Part shown: positions 1 through 5,561 of the stretch, piece by piece
Layout: each line of letters starts with the position of its first letter
How positions within the stretch are numbered: the first letter of the stretch is position 1
Assembly (NCBI GenBank): GCA_947462175.1
Contig: CANHOE010000079.1
Coordinates: forward strand, 1-9,756
From: Burkholderiales bacterium
Lineage (GTDB): Bacteria > Pseudomonadota > Gammaproteobacteria > Burkholderiales > Burkholderiaceae_C
Direction: 5' to 3'
DNA: 9,756 bases
Notes under the pieces: model-generated
Database searches by the model: none
Seen by the model: the letters and a program-made list of their open reading frames with translations, nothing else
Told to the model about the DNA's origin: nothing
Position numbers and translations under genes: made by a program

Positions 1-2
1 CA

Positions 3-740
3 GCGGCACTGCCGCTGGGCTTGCTGGGTGCGGATTGCAGCCATGCGGTGCCGCCAGTTCCCGCCTCGGGTCGATCGCTGTCAGCAATGACCTGGTCGAT
101 CAACGCTCGCACCTCCGGCTTTCCACTGGTGCGACACAACGTGTTCTTCAATGCCGACTACGCATCTGAGTTCAGCGACATCTTTCAGCACCGCCGGCTG
201 CCGCGTGAAGGCACGGTCTACGTTTGCGCGCAGGACCGCGACGACAGTGGTTGTCTGCCTGCACGCGCAGGCGATCCAGACGGAAGCGGGCCTGAACGGC
301 TCCTGTGCCTTGTCAATGCGCCAGCAAATGGCGATTCAGCACCCCTTGAACCTTCGGAGATCGACGCATGCGAGCAGACCCACTTCGCGCTGATGCAGCG
401 CAGCGGACTGACCATCCATCGCACCCCGCACAACACCGTGCTGACGACACCGACCGATTTCCATCGGCTGTTCCCGGCGACGGGCGGAGCGCTGTATGGC
501 CAGGCAGCGAACGGCTGGATGGGCGTGTTCAAGCGGCCTGCGGCACAGAGTCGCTTGCCGGGGCTGTACTTGGCGGGGGGCAGCGTGCACCCGGGACCGG
601 GTGTGCCGATGGCAGCGATGTCCGGGCGGCTGGCGGCCGAGACGCTGCTGGGGCACCTCGATTCGACCAGCCGGTCCCGCCAGGTGGCTATCTCTGGTGG
701 TATGTCGACGCGATCAGCGACGACGGGCAACACGCACTGA
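3..740 (+). CDS. crtD: Hydroxyneurosporene/methoxyneurosporene desaturase CrtD, C-terminal part (5' end outside window)
   Basis: This is the C-terminal 245 residues of a CrtI-family FAD-dependent desaturase; the reading frame is already open at the left edge, so the N-terminal FAD-binding GxGxxG lies outside. CrtD introduces the C3,4 double bond into 1-hydroxy carotenoids in the spheroidene/spirilloxanthin pathway at the cytoplasmic membrane. Sequence support includes the substrate-side segment around TWSINARTSGFPLVRHNVFF, a TVYVCAQDR strand, the FHRLFPATGGALYGQA segment, and the C-terminal family signature LYLAGGSVHPGPGVPMAA (about codons 190-207 of this fragment). RHNVFF with the 'GGALYGQA' segment separates CrtD from CrtI as I remember the families. 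The last roughly 26 codons (from about 661) overlap the conserved beginning of crtC in another frame, so the C-terminal tail is probably just what that overlap dictates. Neighbour crtC carries the preceding pathway step. Confident in the family. Confidence 0.93.
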   Translation, partial: AALPLGLLGADCSHAVPPVPASGRSLSAMTWSINARTSGFPLVRHNVFFNADYASEFSDIFQHRRLPREGTVYVCAQDRDDSGCLPARAGDPDGSGPERLLCLVNAPANGDSAPLEPSEIDACEQTHFALMQRSGLTIHRTPHNTVLTTPTDFHRLFPATGGALYGQAANGWMGVFKRPAAQSRLPGLYLAGGSVHPGPGVPMAAMSGRLAAETLLGHLDSTSRSRQVAISGGMSTRSATTGNTH

Positions 741-1582
741 GCATCATTGCCTTCGTCGGCAGCGTCTTCTCGCCTTATTACGCTTGGGCACGCCGCAGCG
801 GTTCGGCCGATCCCGAGAACCACTGCTCCATCAACGTGGCGTTGTATGGCCGAGCCGGCAAGCGATGGACGATGACCGAGCGCAGTCGTGCGAGCATGTC
901 GCGCGATGCCAGCCGCTTGGTGGTCGGACCGAGTCAGGTGCACTGGAATGGCGAGTGCCTGACGATCGATATCGACGAGGTCACCGTGCCGATCCCGAAG
1001 CGTGTGCGGGGCCAGGTGCGCGTTTATCCGAAAGGGCTGAGCCGATTCGTGGCGTCGCTAGACGATGGCGGCCTGCACCGCTGGGGGCCGATCGCACCTT
1101 GCTCGAGGGTCGAGGTCGAATTCAATTCGCCGGCCATGCGTTGGTCTGGCCACGCTTACCTCGATTCAAACGAGGGCGACGAGCCGATCGATCGGCCATT
1201 CACCGAATGGGACTGGTCGCGGGCCCCATTGAAGGATGGCAGCACCGGCGTGATCTACGACGTGCGCCAGAAGCGGGGCGGCGACCGGGTGATCGCGGTG
1301 CGCTTTCAACCATCGGGCGACTTCGAGCACTTCACACCGCCCGAGCGCCAGCCGCTGCCGCGCACCGCGTGGCGGATCGGACGGACGATGCGCACCGAGG
1401 CGAGCCAGCCGGCTGTCGTCACGCAGACGCTGGAAGACACGCCGTTCTATGTGCGCTCGGTGCTGTCTTCAGGGCTGCTTGGGGAAGCGGTGGCCTCGGT
1501 GCACGAGACATTGAACGTGCCGCGACTGGTGTCCACCACCGTGCAACTGATGCTGCCGTGGCGGATGCCCCGAGTGCGCTGA
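662..1582 (+). CDS. crtC: Acyclic carotenoid 1,2-hydratase (hydroxyneurosporene synthase) CrtC; start codon unresolved
   Basis: CrtC adds water across the terminal 1,2-double bond of neurosporene or lycopene, giving the 1-hydroxy carotenoid used by CrtD. The conserved body runs about 306 residues, from FDQPVPPGGYLWWYVDA through IIAFVGSVFSPYYAWARR, HCSINVALYG and TEWDWSRAPLKDG to a C-terminal LMLPWRMPRVR. The coordinates mark this conserved body, not a start codon. The first about 26 codons lie inside crtD in the other frame. The only ATG, GTG or TTG in frame upstream of the conserved region is ATG 368, preceded by GGAG at 8 nt, which would overlap crtD by 373 nt and add about 98 Arg/Ala/Asp-rich residues of shadow-like composition. 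Alternatives are CTG 737, overlapping the crtD stop as CTGA, or GTG 836, which would lose conserved sequence. A frameshift at the junction is also possible. Family identity is secure; the N-terminus is not. Confidence 0.88.
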   Translation, partial: FDQPVPPGGYLWWYVDAISDDGQHALSIIAFVGSVFSPYYAWARRSGSADPENHCSINVALYGRAGKRWTMTERSRASMSRDASRLVVGPSQVHWNGECLTIDIDEVTVPIPKRVRGQVRVYPKGLSRFVASLDDGGLHRWGPIAPCSRVEVEFNSPAMRWSGHAYLDSNEGDEPIDRPFTEWDWSRAPLKDGSTGVIYDVRQKRGGDRVIAVRFQPSGDFEHFTPPERQPLPRTAWRIGRTMRTEASQPAVVTQTLEDTPFYVRSVLSSGLLGEAVASVHETLNVPRLVSTTVQLMLPWRMPRVR

Positions 1583-1599
1583 CGGGAGCTGTCAGCGCA
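1575..1599. terminator. Hairpin between convergent crtC and crtB
   Basis: A perfect 9-bp inverted repeat (TGCGCTGAC, 7-nt loop GGGAGCT, GTCAGCGCA) spans the crtC stop codon and sits 15 bp from the crtB stop. Its symmetry means it could end transcription from both sides. Neither strand shows a clear U-tract after it, so it may be a weak or Rho-assisted terminator or a 3'-end stabilising stem. The fold is read directly from the sequence; the function is inferred from its place between converging genes. Confidence 0.5.
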
Positions 1600-1613
1600 T
1601 CGGGTTCGCGCCG

Positions 1614-2837
1614 TCAACCGCTGAAGACCGAAGGGGCTTGCCGGCCTGCACCGGCGAAGGAATTGCTGGCCAGCTGGCGTTCTTCAAGGCGTTCGAAGAG
1701 CCCGATCGTCCAAAGGAGGCGCTGATCGAACCGCTGTTTTCGTGGACGCTCTTCTGATTCCACGCTGAGGTCAGCTTCCGGCTCACTGGGCCTGACTACC
1801 GGTGTGATGGCCGCCACATCGACCAGATACTGGATGGCCGGCACCGGAGCCGGATCGCTGTCGTCGCCAGGCTGACGTCGCGCCGGTGACATGGCTGCGG
1901 CACCAAAGGCCACGGCCATCAAGCCGAGCTTGCGCTGCGATGAGACGCACGCGCGGCGGGACACGGAGTCAAAGCCTGCCCGTTCGACCTCGCGCCCGAT
2001 GTCGGCGTACACCAGACGCGCCGCCTGGATCGCCGGCCGGCAGTCGCGCGGCAGTGCCGGAATGCCCAGCGCGGCGCGTTCATAAAGGGTGTCTGCTTCG
2101 GCCAGCAGGCGCGACACCACCGAGCCCAGCGCCGGGCTGAAGGTCGGCGCACGCAGCCATGCATCCGGGTCGATGCCGGCTTCGCGCATCCACTCGCGCG
2201 GCAGATAAAGGCGCCCGTTGCGGGCGTCTTCGCCGACATCGCGTGCGATGTTGGTCAGTTGCATCGCCAAGCCCAGCTCGCAGGCGCGCGCTTGGGCTTG
2301 CGGGCTGCGAGCGCCCATGATGATGGCCATCATCGAGCCGACCGTCCCCGCGACCCTGGCGCCGTAGTCGTGCAGCTGCGCAATGGTTTCGTAGCGTCGT
2401 GCTTGCAGGTCCCATTCGAAGCCTTCCAGCAGGGCATCGAGCAGTGCCTTCGGAAGGTTGAACTCCGCCACCACGGCGGACAAGGCCCTGTCCGCAGGTA
2501 CCGGCGACGGGCAGCCGTCATAGATGCGCTGCAGGCGCTGTTGCAGGTGGTGGAGGGCGCCCATCGGCCCGCCGTGCAAATGGCTCTCCAGGTCAATGGT
2601 GTCGTCCGCCAGCCGGCAGAAGGCGTACAGCGCGGTGGCGGGCCCCCGTACTCGGCGTGGCAGCACCAGGGATGCGGCGAAGAAGGTCTTCGATCCGGTC
2701 CGCATCAGCGACTCGCAGTCGTGCAAGTCCATGCTATGTCGGGTCTCGACGCCAGTGCTGTGGCTGGAAACGAGGGTGAGCGATGAGTGAGGCACGGTGT
2801 CGACCGGGCGATCTGCCAAGGCTTGTTGGGGCTGCAT
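1614..2837 (-). CDS. crtB: Phytoene synthase CrtB
   Basis: CrtB condenses two geranylgeranyl diphosphates into phytoene, the first committed carotenoid step. This 407-residue protein has the squalene/phytoene synthase fold signatures: RTGSKTFFAASLVLP (about 46-60), the first Asp-rich motif DDTID (78-82) after YAFCRLA, and the second, DVGED (200-204), within TNIARDVGEDARNGRLYLPR. Start 2837 is preferred because AAGGAG precedes it by 4 nt; the alternative ATG at 2732 begins closer to the conserved domain but has no visible ribosome binding site. The 35-residue N-terminal lead is poorly conserved in character. The region after about residue 300 is a charged, Pro/Asp/Glu-rich extension ending in an EERQLASNSFAGAGRQ stretch, so the protein is longer than the roughly 300-350 usual for the family. 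It lies 32 bp downstream of crtI on the same strand, so the two are almost certainly cotranscribed. Confidence 0.95.
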   Translation of the reverse strand: MQPQQALADRPVDTVPHSSLTLVSSHSTGVETRHSMDLHDCESLMRTGSKTFFAASLVLPRRVRGPATALYAFCRLADDTIDLESHLHGGPMGALHHLQQRLQRIYDGCPSPVPADRALSAVVAEFNLPKALLDALLEGFEWDLQARRYETIAQLHDYGARVAGTVGSMMAIIMGARSPQAQARACELGLAMQLTNIARDVGEDARNGRLYLPREWMREAGIDPDAWLRAPTFSPALGSVVSRLLAEADTLYERAALGIPALPRDCRPAIQAARLVYADIGREVERAGFDSVSRRACVSSQRKLGLMAVAFGAAAMSPARRQPGDDSDPAPVPAIQYLVDVAAITPVVRPSEPEADLSVESEERPRKQRFDQRLLWTIGLFERLEERQLASNSFAGAGRQAPSVFSG

Positions 2838-2841
2838 GAGG

Positions 2842-2847
2842 CTCCTT
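2842..2847 (-). promoter_or_regulatory. Ribosome binding site of crtB
   Basis: On the minus strand this reads AAGGAG, 4 nt before the ATG at 2837. It is the strongest Shine-Dalgarno match near crtB and supports the long start over ATG 2732. It lies within the 32-bp crtI-crtB gap, as expected for the second gene of an operon. Confidence 0.7.
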
Positions 2848-2869
2848 GTGGTTCTGTGCTTCGGTCTGA

Positions 2870-4471
2870 TCAGGCCGGGGCCCGGATCGTGTCTGTTGGT
2901 GAGGCGAACGAGGCGACATCGGGCACCACCGACTCAAGCGCCTTGGCCGAGGCTAATACACCGGGAACGCCAGCGCCGGGGTGGGTACTGGCGCCGACCA
3001 TGAACAGGCCGGAGATGTCTTCGCTGCGGTTGTGCGGACGGAACCAGGCACTTTGCAGCAGCAGGGGTTCCAGCCCGAATGCTGCGCCCTTGAAGGACAG
3101 CAGTCTGTCGTGGAAGTCCTGAGGCGTGGTCATGCGCGACGTGGCAATGTGCTTCTGGAAGCCCGGCATGACCTTGCGATCGAGCGCGTCTGCAATGGCC
3201 TGCCGGTATGGCTCGGCTTTGGCCTGCCAGTCGGTGCCGCTGTCCAGGTGCGGAACCGGCGCCAGCACGTAGAACGCATCGCAGCCGGGCGGTGCCATCG
3301 ACGGGTCGGAGGCCGTCGGGCGATGCAGGTACAGGCTGAAATCCTCGGCGAGCACGTGCGCCTTGAAGATGTCGTTGAGCAACTCGCGATAGCGCGGGCC
3401 CAGCACCATCATGTGGTGCGGCACGTCGGGGTACTGGCGATCGGTGCCGAAGTACCAGACGAACAGACTCATCGAGTAGCGGCCCTTCTCGATCTTGCGG
3501 TCGCTCCAGTGGCGCCGGAACTCCGGGCGAATCAGGTGCCGGTAGGTCCAGGCAGTGTCTGCGTTAGACACCACGATGTCGGCCGACAGGTGCTCTCCGC
3601 TGGCCAGTGTGACGCCTGTGGCACGCGGTTGGCCGCCTTGCGTGGGCACGCAAGTGATCTCCCTGACCTCGGCGTTCAGGCGCAGGCGCGCACCGCTGGT
3701 TTCCAGCAGGCTGACCAATCCTTGAATCAAGGCGCCTGTGCCCCCCATCGCCCAGTGCACACCGAATTTGCGCTCCAGCGCGGTGATCAGGCTGTAGACG
3801 CAGGTGCAGGAAAACGGATTGCCACCGATCAGCAGCGGGTGGAAGCTGAACACGATGCGCAGCTTCGGGTCACGCAGATGTCGCGCCGTCATTGCATACA
3901 GCGACTGCCAGGCTCGCATCTTCATCATCGATGGCACGGCAGCCAGCAGGTCGCCGACGGTGTCGAAGGCGACCGTGGCCAGTTCCTCGAAGCCCAGCTT
4001 GTAACAGCGGTCGGACTCGACCATGAAGCTGTCGAAGCCGGCCAGATCCGATGGTGCGAAGCGGGCGACCTCGGCGCGCATCGCAGCCAGGTCCCCGCTG
4101 TAGTCGAAGTAGCTGCCATCGTCGAACTGGATTCGGTAGAAAGGATCGAGCGGACGCAGGTCAACATCGTCTGACATCTTGCGGCCGCACAGGGCCCACA
4201 ACTCTTCCAGCATGAAGGGCACGGTGATGATGGTCGGCCCGGCATCGAAGGTGTAGCCATCCTGTCGGTGCACGTAAGCACGGCCGCCGGGCGCATCAAG
4301 CTTCTCGAGCACGGTGACTCTGTAGCCTCGAGCGCGCAGTCGGATGGCGGCCGCCAAGCCACCAAAGCCGCTGCCGATCACCAAGGCGGTGGGCGCGGTG
4401 TCGGCACTACCCGCCGAGTCAACGTCGGCAGGGGCGGAAAAACCGTGTTCAAAGAATGTGCCGGGCTTCAT
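2870..4471 (-). CDS. crtI: Phytoene desaturase CrtI
   Basis: CrtI is an FAD-dependent desaturase that converts phytoene to neurosporene (three desaturations) or lycopene (four); the sequence alone does not say which. The 533-residue protein has the N-terminal dinucleotide-binding fold VIGSGFGGLAAAIRLRARGY (31-50; GxGxxG at G33, G35, G38), the acidic ribose-contacting E56 in TVLEKLDAPGGRAY, then DAGPTIITVPFMLEELW. Near the C-terminus is the family signature FMVGASTHPGAGVPGVLASAK. A 25-30 residue Ala/Asp-rich N-terminal lead precedes the FAD domain and makes it slightly longer than typical. ATG 4471 has only a weak upstream GAGG about 14 nt away. It is the first gene of a crtI-crtB operon, divergent from bchG and sharing its control region, which carries a PpsR-type site, so light and oxygen control of both directions is likely. 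Confidence 0.96.
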   Translation of the reverse strand: MKPGTFFEHGFSAPADVDSAGSADTAPTALVIGSGFGGLAAAIRLRARGYRVTVLEKLDAPGGRAYVHRQDGYTFDAGPTIITVPFMLEELWALCGRKMSDDVDLRPLDPFYRIQFDDGSYFDYSGDLAAMRAEVARFAPSDLAGFDSFMVESDRCYKLGFEELATVAFDTVGDLLAAVPSMMKMRAWQSLYAMTARHLRDPKLRIVFSFHPLLIGGNPFSCTCVYSLITALERKFGVHWAMGGTGALIQGLVSLLETSGARLRLNAEVREITCVPTQGGQPRATGVTLASGEHLSADIVVSNADTAWTYRHLIRPEFRRHWSDRKIEKGRYSMSLFVWYFGTDRQYPDVPHHMMVLGPRYRELLNDIFKAHVLAEDFSLYLHRPTASDPSMAPPGCDAFYVLAPVPHLDSGTDWQAKAEPYRQAIADALDRKVMPGFQKHIATSRMTTPQDFHDRLLSFKGAAFGLEPLLLQSAWFRPHNRSEDISGLFMVGASTHPGAGVPGVLASAKALESVVPDVASFASPTDTIRAPA

Positions 4472-4536
4472 CGGTCGTGTGACCCTCGGGATACTGCATG
4501 GCCAGTGTCTTCACGATCGTCGACAGCCGCAATAAG

Positions 4537-4554
4537 TGTAAGTTTAGATTGACA
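4537..4554. promoter_or_regulatory. PpsR/CrtJ-type operator (TGT-N12-ACA)
   Basis: The 18-bp sequence TGTAAGTTTAGATTGACA fits the PpsR/CrtJ consensus TGT-N12-ACA, including the preferred G before the right ACA, and is flanked by G and C so that it reads GTGT...ACAC. PpsR/CrtJ is the aerobic and light-responsive repressor of photosynthesis genes in purple bacteria. The site lies between crtI and bchG, overlapping the predicted -10 region of the crtI promoter and the -35 of the bchG promoter. The spacing is read directly; regulator identity is inferred from known photosynthesis gene cluster biology. Confidence 0.8.
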
Positions 4555-4568
4555 CTCGCAAGTGTCAA
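4541..4568 (-). promoter_or_regulatory. Predicted sigma70-type promoter of crtI-crtB
   Basis: On the minus strand TTGACA (4568-4563) is followed after 16 bp by TAAACT (4546-4541), four of six matches to TATAAT. Transcription would start near 4534 and leave a leader of about 60 nt before the crtI ATG. The -10 lies inside the PpsR-type operator, so one bound repressor would block both directions. Weaker evidence than for the bchG side. Confidence 0.45.
4549..4568. repeat. Perfect 8-bp inverted repeat TTGACACT-CGCA-AGTGTCAA
   Basis: Arms of 8 bp are exact reverse complements with a 4-bp spacer. The left arm overlaps the right half-site of the PpsR-type operator, and each arm contains TTGACA, a consensus -35 hexamer, one facing each way. 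This gives the region three TGT/ACA half-sites in a row. It could be a second operator or simply paired back-to-back -35 elements. Confidence 0.75.
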
Positions 4569-4577
4569 CCACAGAAT
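4549..4577 (+). promoter_or_regulatory. Predicted sigma70-type promoter of bchG
   Basis: A perfect TTGACA (4549-4554) is followed after exactly 17 bp by CAGAAT (4572-4577), four of six matches to TATAAT. The predicted transcription start falls at about 4584, directly at the bchG ATG (4585), so the message could be leaderless. The -35 overlaps the PpsR-type site, consistent with repression by occlusion. Predicted by eye only. Confidence 0.55.
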
Positions 4578-4584
4578 CATCGGC

Positions 4585-5499
4585 ATGTCGTCTCGTACCC
4601 TGCTTGTTCCCTCATCGGTACCTGCCTGGCCCGTCGTGGCCGAACTGCTGAAACCAATCACTTGGTTCCCGCCGATGTGGGCCTTCTGCTGCGGCGTGAT
4701 CGCCTCGGGCGTCTCACCCGACGGCCGCTGGTTCCTGATCATCACCGGCGTGCTGCTGGCCGGTCCGCTGGTTTGCGCGAGCAGCCAGGCAGTGAACGAC
4801 TGGTTCGACCGCCATGTTGACGCGATCAATGAGCCGAACCGCCCGATCCCCTCAGGCCGCATGCCTGGCCGCTGGGGACTTTATATCGCCATTGCCTGGA
4901 CCGCGCTCTCTCTGGGCGTCGCCACCACGCTCGGCACTTGGGGTTTTGCCGCCGGCGCAGCCGGTCTTGTGCTGGCCTGGGCCTACAGCGCGCCACCGCT
5001 GCGGCTGAAGCAAAACGGCTGGTGGGGCAATGCCGCATGCGGTTTGTGCTACGAGGGCCTCGCCTGGGTCACCGGTGCTGCAGTCATGGCGGGGGGGGCG
5101 ATGCCCGACAGCCGTACGCTGGCGCTGGCCGCGCTGTACAGCGCTGGTGCGCACGGCATCATGACCTTGAACGATTTCAAGGCTGTCGAAGGCGACAAGC
5201 GCATGGGCATTGCCTCATTGCCGGTGCAACTTGGAGTTCAGGGCGCTGCCCGCACTGCCTGTCTGATGATGCTGGCGCCGCAGTTTGTCGTCGTGCTGCT
5301 GCTCATCTTCTGGGGTGCCCCGATGCATGCCATCACGGTGGGCGCGCTGATACTGCTGCAAGCGCTGCTGATGGACTATTTCCTGGACAAGCCGATCGAT
5401 CGCGCCTTGCTCTACAGTGGATTTGGTGTGCCCCTGTTTGTCGCGGGCATGATGGTTAGCGCATTCGCCCTGCGCACGCTGGGACAGGCTGCCACATGA
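4585..5499 (+). CDS. bchG: Bacteriochlorophyll synthase BchG (geranylgeranyl/phytyl transferase)
   Basis: BchG is an integral membrane UbiA-family prenyltransferase that esterifies bacteriochlorophyllide a with geranylgeranyl diphosphate (or phytyl diphosphate). The 304-residue product begins with LLKPITWFPPMWAFCCGVIASG (about 21-42). It carries the prenyl-diphosphate-binding motif NDWFDRHVDAINEPNRPIPS (71-90, Asp-rich NDxxxD type) and a second Asp-rich loop HGIMTLNDFKAVEGDKRMG, with multiple hydrophobic segments between. The frame is open upstream to ATG 4498, but that start lies upstream of the predicted promoter and would add 29 residues unlike the family, so ATG 4585 is chosen; no convincing Shine-Dalgarno precedes it. 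An eight-G run lies at 5091-5098 within the coding sequence. It is the first gene of a run with the PucC-family gene and bchP, the same order known from Rhodobacter (bchG-orf428-bchP). Confidence 0.96.
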   Translation: MSSRTLLVPSSVPAWPVVAELLKPITWFPPMWAFCCGVIASGVSPDGRWFLIITGVLLAGPLVCASSQAVNDWFDRHVDAINEPNRPIPSGRMPGRWGLYIAIAWTALSLGVATTLGTWGFAAGAAGLVLAWAYSAPPLRLKQNGWWGNAACGLCYEGLAWVTGAAVMAGGAMPDSRTLALAALYSAGAHGIMTLNDFKAVEGDKRMGIASLPVQLGVQGAARTACLMMLAPQFVVVLLLIFWGAPMHAITVGALILLQALLMDYFLDKPIDRALLYSGFGVPLFVAGMMVSAFALRTLGQAAT

Positions 5500-5561
5500 G
5501 CGAACTGGGCTACTCGCGAGGGATCATCTTGTCGTGCTTGTCGCGGAGGAGCCTCCAGTGA
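5496..5561 (+). CDS. 21-codon mini-ORF bridging bchG and the PucC-family gene
   Basis: An ATG at 5496 overlaps the bchG stop as ATGA, and the 21-codon frame (MSELGYSRGIILSCLSRRSLQ) ends at TGA 5559-5561, which overlaps the GTG start of the next gene as GTGA. Ribosomes finishing bchG could therefore reinitiate, cross the gap and stop exactly at the next start. The peptide itself resembles nothing I know, so a coupling role rather than a functional peptide is inferred. It may also be a chance frame. Confidence 0.4.
   Translation: MSELGYSRGIILSCLSRRSLQ
5545..5551 (+). promoter_or_regulatory. Strong ribosome binding site GGAGGAG that fixes the PucC-family start at GTG 5558
   Basis: GGAGGAG ends 6 nt before GTG 5558, an ideal position, whereas the longer in-frame GTG 5534 has no comparable site and would place this sequence inside the coding region. 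The bases GGAG at 5545-5548 can pair with CTCC at 5553-5556 around a 4-nt loop, so the site may be partly masked unless translating ribosomes open it. Confidence 0.7.

Noticed and set aside
218..943. A 241-codon minus-strand frame across crtD and crtC
   Set aside because: It is antisense to two well-recognised genes, is rich in Arg/Ala/Ser as expected of high-GC shadow frames, and shows no domain I recognise.
496..1725. A 409-codon plus-strand frame across crtD, crtC and crtB
   Set aside because: Extremely Arg-rich translation in a third frame over recognised genes; no motifs.
2981..4174. A 397-codon plus-strand frame opposite crtI
   Set aside because: It is fully antisense to the crtI coding region, with His/Gln/Arg/Val-rich composition typical of a complement-strand shadow.
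4506..4525. TGTC...GACA element in the crtI leader
   Set aside because: The TGT to ACA spacing is 14 bp, off the PpsR consensus, and the interior shows no further symmetry.
4498..4584. Longer bchG starting at ATG 4498
   Set aside because: The extra 29 codons run through the PpsR-type operator and predicted promoter, and family members begin close to the LLKPITWFPPMW segment.
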